From the NCBI GenBank assembly GCA_039881145.1, contig JAYKKI010000003.1, positions 1,795,001-1,859,000 of the forward strand: a DNA stretch of 64,000 nt, in the 5' to 3' direction. This DNA comes from Druceiella hillmani. Its lineage: Eukaryota > Arthropoda > Insecta > Lepidoptera > Hepialidae. Positions 34,743 to 48,837 of the stretch are shown piece by piece (positions within the stretch are counted from its first letter, which is position 1; each line of letters begins with the position of its first letter). Under the pieces are notes generated by a model. The model made no database searches. It saw only the letters and a program-made list of their open reading frames with translations, and had not been told where the DNA came from. The translations under genes were made by a program, and so were the position numbers.

Positions 34743-34995
34743 AACTATCGTGGTGGGACTGAGCGCCTTCGGGATGCTCAGTCCTTCGAAAAATATTTTA
34801 TTGCACCTAATGAACAGCAAAACTAGCGAAGACAATACATGTTTATGGTAGCCTTTCGGTCTATACAGATAATAGGCACTTATATAAGGTTTTTCCCAAT
34901 TCTTTACAAATACAGGTTACCGAAGGGGTTTCACCATATGTTGCAGATACGTGTTGTAAATTTGAAATATTATGGAGAATATAATTCTTAATATA
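34743..34995 (-). repeat. Probable BEL/Pao 3' LTR (right arm copy)
   Basis: Mirror of 22428-22680, with the same TATA-like and AATAAAA signals and terminal hairpin in reverse orientation. It is not the second LTR of one element: it belongs to the duplicated copy. Confidence 0.6.
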
Positions 34996-35092
34996 CCGCC
35001 CGCCTTGAATGAGCTACGTTCAATAAATGAATTTCAAATATAAAGTTGAATTGTATTACTTAAATTGTACATATTCTCAAAATGATTAATTA

Positions 35093-38000
35093 TATTTATC
35101 AATCATAACTTATCGTTAAAGGAGCGATTTGGGATATAGATCGTTTATAAGTTTCTAAATGTGTCTTGATGGTGACCATACAAACTTCGCCATCGTCTCC
35201 TGGATGAATGTCTAAGATGGGTCCAAGCGGTCAGTGTAAAAGTGGTATGTTATCTTCTTTCATCAAAACTAGCATACCGGTTCTTATTTGATTATGCGTT
35301 TTACTCTGACATTTGTTTCAAACCATCAGTTGATTCAAGTACTGTTTGTACCATTTTTTTAAAAGTATCGTTACTTGTTTTTTTTTTTAAATATTGTTAT
35401 TGTACAGTCGATTAATTGTGTGAACTAGATCAAATTTGGATCGTGAATGCTTGTGAACGTATCTCATATGAGGAAGTGTGTCATTCGGGTCTTCGGCTAA
35501 AGAAATTATGGGTCTCGAATTAAGGACTTATGTCTCTGACTACCACCTATGTCTCTAACTCTTTGTAAGTGAACAGTTTATCGCTTATTGTTCGTATAAA
35601 ATGAGACTTTAATAATTTTATGGCGACCTGCCACTGTCCACCGAAATGGGGATATCTTGGAGGCATAAAGTGCCAATAGTCTTCATTTCATTTTTTGTAC
35701 CAACGAAATTGGTTGCGTTATCAGAATATAAGCTTAAAGCTTGTCCACTTATAGGAAAACATTTGTGAAAATTAGCAATGAATGAGTGAACCGCCTTAGT
35801 TGCAAAATATATAAATTCGCAAGCATAAACTTTTATTTTACCACGGTTTCTATTTTTTTTTCTTTAGTAAATGACAATAGTTCTGGTAGTAAATGACGGG
35901 TGGAGAGTCGGTTTTGCCTTAAAACAAGATATTCATTTTCTGATTATTGATTTTGTTGCATTTTTACAGCTAATGGGCCAGTGTTTTAATCTCACTACAT
36001 TCATAGTTGCTTGTACACCGCTATATAAATTTATAAGGTGTTGTTTGCGTATAAGTAAGTAACGTGATGTGTCTTAGGTGAGATAATCGGGATCCACGAG
36101 AGTATGTAAATGTTGAATTATTGAATCTGCCCCCTACACGAATAAGTCCGTCTTTTTCTAAAACTGGATTTAATACCCGAATTTTACTGTTAGAGCTAAG
36201 CAGCCCTGTAGTGCATTATTGTTTAATTTCATTCTCAGAACATTCTTGTTTGGTCATTTTTACTATCAAATTTAGCGCTTAATTTCTTTAGCTGTGAGGT
36301 ATACAAGAGATTTAGGCTGGTGTTTCATGGTTTTTTTTTGAAATCGCATACATAAGCTAAAATGCCTTTAAGCTTACCTATTGATGAGTATTTGTATTAA
36401 AATTACTCTGAACCTTTAATGGTAGTCATAATTATTAGTTTTAACTTCGTTAATGTTACCACTTCTACGATACTGTTTGGCCATTCAGCCTGATCTTGTC
36501 GTAGCTATTCTAGATCTCTTTTCCAGCGATTATTATTTTGAAATTCCAATGGCAGTTATCCACGTGAAAGAACGTCTGCCATTTTCTCCCGAGATGGCAC
36601 ATGTCTCTAATGAATCGTTTTTATCCAGTCTGTAATTTCTGAAAGTCGGTTGGCAGCAAACGTTTTGAGTAAATTGCAAAGCAATGGATCCATGTAATGG
36701 ATGGAAAGCCTAAAATCTGAGGATAATGTTAAAGCTTGCAAAGCAATGGATGAATCAGACCACAAAAAGACTTCGTCAATTGTTCGACAAAAAGAAGGCA
36801 CGTGTCAACATTTTCTGTTTCTACGAGTTGTGAGTGTAATAATACCGTACATAGTTCCAATTTAGCTAGTGATATTATTTTTGGTGAGCCAATTCGATTT
36901 TTTGAACATAATAGATTTGTAAATATTTCTCGTTCCGCGTTGTCTATAGATCTCACATAAATCCATCCTTTTCACTAGCGTCACAAAATTCACGATTTAA
37001 AACGCGGTGAGCATTCGCTATTATAATTATTCTTGAGAATGTGATTCTATTTTTGCATAAACATTTTGGCACAAAATATTACCGAGCCTATCAGACCAAT
37101 TGGATCATAAATCCGCCAATGTTTGGCAAGATGTGGCGTTTAGTTAATTTTAGATTGGTCTTATCATTCTTCTTGTATGTGATTTTGTCCTTTATTCAGT
37201 TTCATTGAATGCCTAACGCATTAGTTTGAGATATATCCTCCGTAAATAGATTGATGTAAGCAAATTCTTCATCTACAGTCTTTGTCATCTCAAAGTTCTT
37301 CGGTCTCTTTTCTACCATTAAATTCCTCCGCATTCGTCAGCTCAGTAAAATCCTTGTATAAGTTTTTTGCGTCTTTGATAGAATTTGTTCTTTTCATTAT
37401 ATCGTCTACGTAGCAGTCGCATTTAGAATTTCACTGGCTGTTGGAAATCGTGAACGTTCGACCTCAGCTATTGGTTGAGTACGCGTATAGCTGAATGTGG
37501 AGTCAATGCACAGCCGAATAAGATTACTGGGATTGTGAGTATTGTTAATTTACCGTTTGCATTTACACGCCATAAAATTTATTGATTATACAAATCCCGT
37601 TCGTCAAGAAGAATTTGTTTATACGTTTTTTCGATGTCGGCTAATAAATCAATTTGAAGGGCCAAAAATCTTTGAACGACGGCACCGACTTTTACGAACT
37701 CGTTCAAAGAAATTTCTGTACTAGTTTTTGATGAGGCGTTATACACAATTCTTACTTTAGTGGTTGAGCTCGTTTCTTTAATTACGGAATGATATGGTAG
37801 AAAATAATGCTGTTTTTTCATTTCATGTGAGGTGATTCATTTCATGTGTTCCAGTGTGATAGTTTCACGCATAACTTCAATATATTGGGATTTTAACTCT
37901 GGAGTTTCATTGAGTTTTTTCTCTAATGCATACTCGGCGTATTTGTATGATTCACCTAGATTTACATTTTTTTGCATTAAATGATAGACGAACAATATAT

Positions 38001-38273
38001 GGCCCTAACCTATTATCTCGTTGAGTGGTGAGTTTAAAATGTTCTTCTTCTTGATATCTCAGACATAAATATTCTTTTTCCTACTTCCTCTATTTCCCAA
38101 AAAATTTGAAATGATTTTATGTAGTGAGTTAAAGTCGTTGCCTACTTTTAATTTTGTTTTATGCAATCGCATCTTGTGTTCTAGATTTTCTATATTTCAA
38201 GCGCATACGAGCTCGTAAAATATTTTGGCGCCAAGTAACGCATCAATTTCGCACAGTCAGTCAGTAGCATCTA
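35093..38273 (-). pseudogene. BEL/Pao retrotransposon pol relic (right arm copy)
   Basis: Mirror of 19150-22330 with the same protease, reverse transcriptase (YVDD partner at about 37401-37412), RNase H and integrase pieces in the same broken frames, read on the minus strand. It differs by isolated substitutions such as the one at 35765. The open frame 38225-38506 on the plus strand is an antisense shadow. Confidence 0.92.
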
Positions 38274-39362
38274 AATCTACTCAAAAGGAACTATGGGAAA
38301 GCACCCGGAAAATAAAATTAAGATTTGTACAAGTAAGTTTTGCCAATTTTTTCTATTTCCACATCACATGTGGGAGGAGATCTATAATGAAACAATTCCA
38401 TATGAAAACATTATGTCGATCACAGATGAAGCATTTCTTTATTTATATGTCAGTAATTAGTTATTTATTCCACACTCGTACACTTCTAAAGCTCGCTCAT
38501 AATTAATCTCTTTCATCTACTTGATCAAAACTAATTTCATGGATTTATTGGTCAATTCATTGTTGGAATGATTAGTACTATATGCAATGCTTTCTTGCAA
38601 GTTGTACTTGTAAAAAAATACTAAAATATTGACCGAAATTCGTTAATAAAAAGATATTTTTTTAAAAATTACGTTTCTAAATATTCCAATTTGCGAGATT
38701 ATTTAAGTAAATATGATTTTATATCTATGCATTATATATTTTTAAAACAAATTATATTTTCAGTAAAATGAGTGGTTACATATTTATTCGCATTTATCCA
38801 GTGTTTCTTCTCCTACAAGATTTGACTATGTATTGAAGATTCGATGGAAATAATATTTCAAAATTGTAGCGGAACTATTAAGAATTTTAATTTTGTGCTT
38901 GACTGATGACTTTCTATAATCCAATTTGAATTATTTCGCGTTGAAGTCATATCATTTAGTTACAACAAAATTATGCCACTTCAAAAATTTAACTCATTCA
39001 TCACTTGTGTCACAAAATATATAAACCAACCGAATGTATATGCATACGCTGTATTATTATTAAAATCTATTTTGCGTCTTTTATATGCTTATATACATTA
39101 AACACTTCAAACTGAATTTAAAAAAGTAATTATAAACATCATTTGACCAACAATAATTTCATTATATTCATGGAGCATTTTTTAATAAAAGATTTTTATG
39201 CGAGACGCTCTTTCAGCAAGCTGGAAGATTAAAGAAACATCTTGTTTATTTATGGAATGATTATAAAATTTATCAATTTCACGCAAATATAACATGTTTG
39301 TCTAAGTATGTGGGCGGGACCACATACATACACAAGCATGTATGTATTTTCGTAAAACCTTT

Positions 39363-39903
39363 ATTTACCTCGCCTTTTAATTTTTATGCAAAGATTTTTA
39401 AAAAGTTGGTGTTCTAAAATATATACCAAATATGTGGGTTAATAAGATATATTACTATGCCAACCATCAAGTTTATACCTCGCATGGCTTCTGAGAAAAC
39501 CGGCTTTGAAAATAGAAATATAAACTATTAAATTTTTCAGTACATCTGTGAAGCTATGATATGTAAAATTATGAAAAAATATTTTTGAAAGCTTTGTAAG
39601 TAGCACTTTCAAACGACACCCCGCACAATATATCCAATAAAATTTTTTTCGAGATTTTAATTTGCTCTCCCTAACATTTTCAAATGAATATTTGTAAGTT
39701 TCAACATCAACAATACGTGCGGGTTATTATGTTTTAGTGCTATACCAAATTTAAAATTTCTACGCCTAATTTTTCTGAAAACACGGCTGTGATGGACATA
39801 CGGACAGATACGTGAGTGATCCCATAATGATTCCGATTTTTCAAATTCGGAACCCTAAAAAATACCAGAATTACTAAGACTAAAAATGAATATCTTCAAG
39901 TCA
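39363..39903. mobile_element. Interspersed non-coding repeat (right arm copy)
   Basis: Mirror of 17520-18060. It ends in CGGAACCCTAAAAAATACC at about 39848, the reverse complement of the left-arm start. Confidence 0.5.
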
Positions 39904-40713
39904 TATCTTTAAGAGACGACATTTTGTACCAACTTATTTACGAAATCGATTCCAATAAAAATTAAGTCTTTTCCTACAAATTTTTGTTAACAATTTGTTT
40001 TTTCCTTTCGAATCATTTTTCCCTCAATAAGATAGGTGGTTTACTCTGGATAACATAATTTTCCTCATAACGTGGTAGCTTTTTTGCCATAGAAGTTTTT
40101 ATAAGCGTCAATAATTACAAAAACAACACTATAGGATTAAAGTTAAAAACTTTTTTAAGTTTCGTGTGTATTTTATTTTATTTGTATTTTTTTATGGTGA
40201 AAATTTATTTTTGCAATAAGAGAAATTTTATTGAAACCCGCGTAATGATTTTTGACAAATAATGGAAATTTCTGTATTAGCATTTCTTATGCCGATGAAA
40301 TCTTTTTGCACAACCTAAACAAATTCTTTAATTAAATTTCACTGATTTATTTAGCTATTTACAAAGCTACATAACTAAATTTACAAAAGTCTTGCTTCTA
40401 GTCTTCATGTCAACATAAAAAAAAAACGAAACCCAGAATAAAAACTGGTAAAACTATATTATATTTTTTGTAGTTTTACATTTTTTATGGTTTATTAATA
40501 GACTATAAATTTGAGTATCGTTAGTGAATACGTAAAGTATATAAATATTTTTGTGTATCGTCTTATTAGTACATAAAATAAAAATGCCCCCCATATTTTC
40601 CTCTTATTCAGATGATTCCAAGGAAATATTTGTCTGAGATATAACAATTTCTGTACCATATGTTTTGGCTTTGATCCTGAGGAATAGTGTTTTGAACTTA
40701 CAATATTTAACCT

Positions 40714-43700
40714 ATTTTGGAGAAATATAAATAAACGAATAAAACAGTATCAATCCAATATATTTAATACATAATCGATTGCCATTTTTTGCCCAATAGA
40801 ATAATAAAAACTAAGAGACTAAAATTAAGTTGATGCCGAATAATAAGATTGAGATTTCGAATGCTATCCTATTTTTGTTTGAATAATCATGGATAAGCAT
40901 TTATTTTTTTATTTAAATCGGTATTGCTCCATCGTAAATACAGACTTATATTTTACCAAAAAAACAATTTTTGTAAGGCGAAATTTTCACAAAGTGCGAT
41001 TCTTTATCCTGAAATAAGACATGTCGCTTTGTTACTAAAGGTCAATTATTTTTGAGTTAATTAATTTACTGGACATTTTTTCTGTACCAGTATTCATACA
41101 ATATATAAACATTTCAAAAAAGTAAAGCCAAAAAAGTTTAAGCGAAAAAGTTATGTAAGCAAAGAGGAGTGAAGCATTATGCTTTAATTTACTCTGCCTA
41201 ATTGGTAATAGCGTAAAAAGAAAAAGAACATATAGAATTAAAAGATCTACTGAATCAATGACGCAGACTCGCAATGCTGAAAAATTATAAAGCTAAATAA
41301 ATAGTAATTTGTAGTTTAAATTAAAATCTTTTACTTGGTTTTTAGGTGTTCTAATTTAATAAATCATATAAAAAGAGCTTATTTCGTACTATAGATAAAT
41401 GGAAAACATAGTAATTGAACTCGATAATCGATCTCAATAAGTTATAACTTTCGAGAATTTCTCAACATTTTACTTACATTATGCCTGACAGACAAGTTAA
41501 GAACTTTAATCTAATCTAAATTGACATGAAATTTATTTTCAATTTTCTAGCCATATCTCACGCAACCATGTGTACTGATTTGTTTACATGATTTAATAAA
41601 TTCCTCTTGTAATATATTTACGTTTAATATTAAGCCCTCATATAATTCAAGGGTTTTAAAGTTTGATTTCAGAAAATTGAATAAAAGATTTGAAGCAATT
41701 AAACCTTTTATTTTAACGACTTTACGAGGATACTTAACTGCCTCAAATTTTAAAGCATGTTTGCAAGCGGATTAATAGTAAGTTGCTTTATTAACAGAGT
41801 GAATTGTTTTTTTATACACAGTTAGTATTTACTTATTTAATCCAAGTCACAAATTTGTTATACGAATATTGAGATAGGGACACTGATATAATTACGAATT
41901 ATTTTAAAGAATTTAAAGAAATATAAACGCTGAGATAAACTGATTCGTTATGGACACGTTTTTACTTTCCGCTAATATTTTAAATATTTATGTTAAGTTG
42001 ATCTACATGGAAAAAATGATTACACTTGTCAATATGATATAAGATTTATCACTTAACTTAGTGCCATAAGACGTATCACCAAAAATGAACATTTTCAAAT
42101 TCTATTCAAATAACAATACACAGACTTCTTCTACCAGCTTCATGAACTAACGAGTTTTATATTAATTTCAACCAAACTAAGTATATTTTGTGTAACCGAT
42201 GATTTAACTATAGAGTGTTGTGGATAGATATGGATAGCGTAACATACTATTGATACTAATTTCTTTATTAAAGTACACAAACTAGTCATGTCATCACTGC
42301 TATTGATTTGAACTAATATATTCCATAGAAATACAGATAAATTTTCAACGTAGAGAAGTATTATTTATTTTTCTCAGAAGCTGTTTTTCTCATTATATTT
42401 TGATCCAATAATATGAAAAGCGTCTTGAAATATACCCTTAACAAAGCACGAGCTTTTTAATATCAAAGTTAGCTTCCAGATGGCTAGTAAGTGAGGTAAA
42501 TCCAATCTCCTCAGTCAGTTTATTTTCCTGAGTCATGATTTAACCTACGCCGTTTTGTAGACAGCTGATACCCTAATAAAATTTAACGTATTGGTAAAAT
42601 TTATTACACTTCAAATAAATATCTTCACCATCTTTCATCATTTGTGTTTTTGACCTAATTTTATATTCTTCTTCAAAATTCGAAAACGTTATTGTCATTC
42701 GAAGGATTTTTCTGCTTTTTTAATGGTTAGAAAAAAACCAAGCACGGTTCAAAAGAGTTAATAAGATTTTTTTTTAGAATTTTTATGTCAACGGCTAAAC
42801 AATTACGGAAGAGTACGTTAATTTCAAGTTTAATATTTCACAAATGGAGTTTAAAGACGAAAATTATAGAATAGAAACTCTTTTTATTTGATTTATTACA
42901 TCATCGTTTATCTTATAATAAACGATATTTTATGATGCTAAACACTCTCATTTTATGTGTATCATGATACACATTTTTCTTTAAATTTTATTATTTATTA
43001 ATTGAGTTCGCTGTACAAAGTATCTACTTGAAAAATTCTGTCCGTAGTTCTGAATTCTAGAAACTCTCTTATAGTGACGTACGGATGAAGGGAACAGAAA
43101 AGGTTACAAAATCTAAAAGTATTTCTGCTATGAAAATTAATTTATTTGCTTAACTACATTGACCTTCTTTATGTAACATGACATTGAGTATCATAAAACG
43201 AGGCAATAAACTATGGTAATTGAAATTCAACAACGTAGCAGGAAATGAGATATTTAGGTTTTATTGTTGAATAGAATAAATTGGCCGACCCTAAACGGTG
43301 TTTCTACTCCGCCGATTTGTTTTATTATACAAGCACAATATTAAAAATTGAACAGTTGTGAGGATGCAGGGCTAAGATTTTTTCCGTCCAGCATAATTCA
43401 ATGTTATTCTTTTACTGAAAACATTTTTGTTACCCCTATCTACATGGAATATTTATTTCCTCGTTCATTTTGAGGTTTACCGCTTGATTGTTATTTTAGA
43501 ATATAAGCAGTACAAGGGTTTCCAAAAATTATTGTTAAAATACTTTGGAACGAATTTCTATAAGTAGTAGAATAAGGTCTATTTTGACAGGGCTTAAAAA
43601 GGTTACAGGAACATTTGGATGTTTTTTGATATAAGAAATAAAAGAAAAACAGGAAGTTCATTGAATACGCTAATTTAAGAGATGTGAACTTTTAAGGTAT

Positions 43701-44680
43701 TTCTAGTTTTTAAAATCAATTACGAATGATTGGAAATATGTAAGATTTAAATAGGAATAAAATCATTTTCTATACCATTATCCTTCTATATTTTATTCAA
43801 TTTTGTCGGTGGTTGAAAACTATTAACATCGTCACTAAAAAGCCGCATTTGGAAGACAATATTATTTTCGAATTAAAACTAAAATTATACTAATATTTAA
43901 GAAAGTCAAATTTACGTAATTTTGATAACAATTAATATATAAAATTGGGTGCTAAAATTTTTTAACCTAATATTTTTATTTTAGTTATAATATAGCATAA
44001 AATATCAAAATTAGGCGTATGAGCTTTAGAGTTGTAACATCGAAGGGTATCGCTACGGATGGTTTAGTTCTTCTAGCGAGTACTTTTTGCGATATACTAT
44101 AAAAGTTGCAAATATGGATATAGATATAGAGATATTAAATAGATGTGCTCAAAATGCATAACATTTGGCACAAACATATTTAAGTTACACATTAATATTA
44201 CTAAGAGAAAAAAAATATGACATAAGTATTTTATGGCTAAATTTTATCCTTAATCATTCCTACAATTTTCCATAAAAAACTTTTTTCCAGACATTCAAAA
44301 CTATTGAAATTATTTAAATTACTTTATTTAAAAATGTTCTTTATAATCAGTTGTATTAGCTCCAGTTTATAAAATTTTGTACACGTTAGCAAAAATTATG
44401 ACACGTGCCCTGGAAAATCATTCCTAAATAATTTTTTATGATATACTGTTCATGTTCATCCTCGATTTAAGACACGCTAAATGTAGATGTAAATTTACTT
44501 TCTGTAAGCTTTAGTCACAATGGTTTTAAAGAATACATTACATTTGTCAATGAATTTCTCGACTCTATACATATTTTTGATTAAACAAATTTTGACGCTT
44601 TACTAAAAAAAATATTACGTACTATTTATCAATTCTAAAACTTTCTTCCTGATTTAAGCAATCAGAAATAAAATTTAAAA
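40714..44680. other. AT-rich stretch, no supported gene
   Basis: I see no transposon domain or credible exon. A small perfect palindrome TGTGTATCATGATACACA lies at 42956-42973. The open frames present (for example 41035-41274 minus) are hydrophobic and AT-driven. Confidence 0.45.
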
Positions 44681-44781
44681 ATTTTTGTTTCCACTCGTAC
44701 TCATATAACCTTTTACTTCTGATTCTTTAAGTAGAAGACTCAGAAATAAAAGGTTATATGAATACGAGTGGAAGAAAAAAT
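44681..44781 (-). ncRNA. 101-nt long-stem hairpin, candidate precursor RNA or short fold-back
   Basis: TTCCACTCGTACTCATATAA (from 44689) pairs with TTATATGAATACGAGTGGAA (ending 44773), and the stem continues inward to 44728/44734 and outward to 44681/44781 around a 5-nt loop. Of about 48 pairs, the imperfect ones are 44687/44775, 44700/44762, 44716/44746 and 44723/44739, plus two wobble positions. In a minus-strand transcript 44700/44762 and 44716/44746 become G-U pairs, in a plus-strand transcript they are C-A mismatches, so the minus strand folds better. Size and shape fit a microRNA-type precursor, but a short fold-back transposon is an equal alternative. There is no match to any microRNA I know. 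Confidence 0.35.
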
Positions 44782-47700
44782 ATGCGATAGATAGGATATA
44801 ATTGTTTTGATAAAACTCATCGGTGTATGTTATTAAGGCCCTTCGAATATCCTCAACAAACATTCTTCGATATTATTGTCAAATTTTTATTTTTAACAAA
44901 ACCACAAGTAAAATTGATTGTTATAGTATCAAATTATAAAGAAATTTAAGAATTTTTAAACAATAGATAAGTAGTTTTAAAAATTTTCTGTAATTAAAAT
45001 GTTATTTGTTTCGCCGAAAAATATTGCTCTCTTTTAGAATAAAATAAAAGTTGTGCGATAATACTACATATCCGTATGTTGCAAGCGTAATTTTCTTTGC
45101 TCCTCTTTATGTGTTTGCGAGTTTGTGTCGCATATAATTAGATTTTCGCTTGTAATCCTCAACCGTGCAAGATACACAAACGTAAAACAATATTAACTAT
45201 TAAAATGAAAGGTGACGCATAAATATAAAATCAATAATATTTTTTTCAGAGTTTTTTACTAGCCTTTCATATAACGGAGACATTTGCTGACACTTAACTC
45301 GTGTGTCCCTCAGATTGAAAATATTTTCATGTCTTAAAAATTAAAAGTAAAGCACAGAAATTAAGTATAGTACGTAGCATGAGCACTACCTATCCTGAAA
45401 GTATGTCACTCAAAATTATCGAAAAAATATTTTCGTTTCCTGAAATAATATAAATATAAAAAAGACACAATTTAATGTTGAAAGCCTGCAAAAGTATTTA
45501 ATTGAATTTTGCACTATTAAATTTAATAAAATGAAATTAATTTCTTTATTCAAAACACAATCAACGTAATTTTAGCTAAATAGATTACAAACAAACATAG
45601 CACGCCTCTAGGAATATAGAGCAATGTTGCTATCCCAGCGCTCGGTTTTATCGATTTTTTTACAGAAAAGAGAAACGAAGTTATATTTTATTCGACTGAC
45701 TTTTTTTATTTTAGACTAAAAAGTTAAATTTCAAAAATATAAAATACATACAAAAAAAATTAAAAAATCAAAAAATTCACAAAAATGTGTAAGAAAGCTT
45801 TCTAATGTAATTGAAAATAAATTTCTGTTTACAGCTTTGATCGATTTTCCAAATGGATTGGATTAGGAAAGATATTGAAGGGAAAATATCCAATTTTGAT
45901 AAAAGAGCTTCCTCTTTATTTTTTTTTCAATTATCATTCAAATACAAATTAAATGATTTCAAATACAATAATTTCTCAGATTTTAATACATCTCCATCTT
46001 TTTCACCCCGATTTTTTTTCGATACGTTGTACTAATAAAATCTCTGGATTTTCAATTTACTTGTTTACTTATCCTTGAATATTCGGACATCAATTATATC
46101 TTGGTAGCGTTTAACTTTTTTTACTTCTTTTATCATCCCTTAAAACTTACTTTCGCGTATAAGTGTTAACAAAGTATGTAATCGTTAACCAATAACAAGT
46201 CAATATTAAAATTCCCTTATTTACATCACGTTCGTTGACCTTTGCTTCACATTACTGATTAATTAATTACAAGACAATCTTATATTCCATGAACTGAAAT
46301 ACACGGTTCTTGTTTCAATTAAAGTACCAAAGGTTGTAAATAAATCTTCAATTATGTTATCCGACATCGGATTTCCGATAATTGAAACTAAGCTTTCGAG
46401 AAATATCTATTGAATAATCACAAAATGTAAAAAACAACACCATACTTAATTATTGCTAGACGGTACATATTCTTATCATAAAACTAAAAAGTGTATTGCA
46501 TCAAAAAAAACAAAACAAAAATAATTCATGAGGTTATGAACGTCATGAAGAATTGGGTATTTGACAAATTTTGTTTATTTCATTAATCATAATTTCAAGG
46601 TACAAGCTGATGAATAGTGAAATTTTTTTTAAATAATCTTAAAAATTGACAGAGTTATAAAAGTTTAAATTTAACCTTTAGACAAGGACGGCAACACTGT
46701 GTTGCGAGGTCATTTTTAATATTGCATCTTATATTCTACAAGAGGAAAAAAGACAGGGATATACCCAACTATATCTGTATCTTCAAATTTAGAAGCCTGT
46801 AACTGGATTATTTTTCAATCAATTTTTAAATTTTTTTCAAGACTGGTTTTTAATTTACTCATATTTCATAATATTGTACGAAAAATATCAACATTTAGAT
46901 TGAGTCAACTACCGGATTGCAGAGCATTTCAAACTTTACTACTCTTGCTTAGGGAACTTTTTTCTCTTCCTAAAATTTAATAAAAGTTCTTATGGTATTT
47001 GGCGCTGCTGACTACGAACGTGTAATCATCCTGTTTTCATTACGTTAGGAATTTTAAGGTTATAAAATTAAAAAATTAAGTGAATATTTCATGATTTGAC
47101 TATCGAAGTGGGTATAACAAAAAAGTAGACGGGCTATATTCATAATAAAAGAGTATGATTAAAACCGTATATATTTACAATTTTAAAAATTTGCGAGGAA
47201 CTTAAGTGAAGACTTTCGTTTTTCTTATAAGGCTCATAACGTTTTAGCGTTCATTAATAATATGGTATCTTGGCTCTCTTCTATTTTACTTGCGTACCTG
47301 TTAGGTCTAAATCTTGATAAATTATTTTACCCTATTCTTGATTAACGCTTTCTAAATTTTCAAAAAAATAGTGCAAATAAAAGGGAAGGAAACTTTATAA
47401 ATCCCCAGGTATTTTATTAGTAATTTCCTCGTGATTAGGATTGCTGTTACAAATAGAATGAAGTACCAGGAGTAAGTAAATATTTCCCTACAATGTCAAA
47501 CCAAAAACTTCTACTACTTTTTTTAAAACTATAAGTCTCTACTTCTCAGCTCTAATTATATATCATTTCTATTTGAGTATCGAAAATTCAGATCTCTTCT
47601 GTTCAGTTTGTTCTCTGTTTCAGATCTCTTCTGTTCTGTAACAGTCTTCTACAGATCCTCAGGTTTCTATTTTGTTTTAAGAGTCTTGTCATATAAATTG

Positions 47701-48740
47701 TTCTTCTTCCTCAACTCGTGGAGTTCTAGAATTTGTATTGAACTCACTTTATTCAGCATTCAACGTTTATGTACATTAAATATTCATCATATTTTATATA
47801 CGGTAAAAGAGCTGAAATTGTTATTAGACTACTAATTATTAAATATATAGCCGAAAAATTAAAGTCTTGATAACAAAAAAATCTTACATGATTTTTTCAG
47901 TATTTTCCCTGTAACCAACAAATGTAAAGTTATAAAAACCACTATATGAATCTCATGAATATAATTCATTACAGATCTGTAAATTGATATCTGCATAGCG
48001 TATTTGGGAATATAAGTTTCTTTTCTGTAAACTCAGTCGACGCATAAGTACAAGTTCTATAAGATTTTACTCGGGTCGTCATTCGTGATCGATAGTCTTA
48101 AATTATGACTGTGAGACGTAAAGAATTACAGATGAATTGCAAGAATATGATTTTTAAAGTAATAAAGTATATCTTATTTCATCATGAATGACATAATATG
48201 ACAAATGAGCATTTATTTGTTATTTTTACTTTAAATAAATTGGAACTATCATTAGACCTTACAAAGAAAACACAAGATTTCTTGTTTTTGAAATTGTAAA
48301 AACATAATTTGTAATATGCAATTTTATACATTTAAATATCATTAAAATTTTATGGGGAATATATTCTTATCGAGTAATTTCCATATACAAAGGTCATTAT
48401 ATAATATTCACATGTTATTAAAAAAATTGCCTTATAAATTATCTTTATTATTTTTGTCTACTTGGAATCTTGAAACAAAGAGGTAGCTTTGAGATAATTG
48501 TTAAGAAAAAAATTACCTTTTTAAAGAATGATCTTATATCTTCGTATATATTTAGGAATTTTATAATGAATCTTAAGTAATTTAGACGTATTATGATTCC
48601 AGTGCAATTAAAATATATAAGTATAGGCAATTGGTAAGGTGGATTAGGCTCTTAGTTACCAGTTTGTTATCCGAATATATATCTTTTGTGTTTGTGTTAC
48701 GTAAAAAAATTGAATGGACGTTAAAACAATCTGGTATTGG
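44782..48740. other. AT-rich stretch, no supported gene
   Basis: No domain recognised. A short direct duplication (CAGATCTCTTCTGTTC at about 47590 and 47622) and a small hairpin (GCAACACTGTGTTGC at about 46691) are the only structures noted. Confidence 0.45.
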
Positions 48741-48773
48741 TATATATTTATATTTATTTATATATATATATAT

Positions 48774-48834
<61 letters not shown>
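48741..48834. repeat. (TA)n microsatellite with TATTTA interruptions
   Basis: TATATATTTATATTTATTTA grades into an uninterrupted TA tract to about 48831. Open frames across it are repeat artefacts. Confidence 0.97.

Positions 48835-48837
<3 letters not shown>

Larger units (their letters stand above)
30756..40713 (-). repeat. Giant inverted repeat, right arm (about 9958 bp)
   Basis: Mirror image of 16710-26667. At the inner end the match stops between AATTATCATCTTCAG (30751-30765) and the left-arm partner; at the outer end it stops at 40713, after which ATTTTGGAGAAATATA has no counterpart on the left. Gene fragments here run on the minus strand. Arm differences alter a few codons (for example an Ala/Thr change in the frame 34059-34388) but not the fossils' overall structure. 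Confidence 0.97.

Noticed and set aside
22428..34995. The two LTR-like blocks as the two LTRs of one very long retroelement
   Set aside because: They are in inverted orientation and mirror each other within the palindrome, whereas LTRs of one element are direct repeats.
41035..41274. Hydrophobic 79-codon minus-strand frame as a membrane protein or receptor exon
   Set aside because: Hydrophobicity is expected of AT-rich random sequence; there is no splice context or motif.
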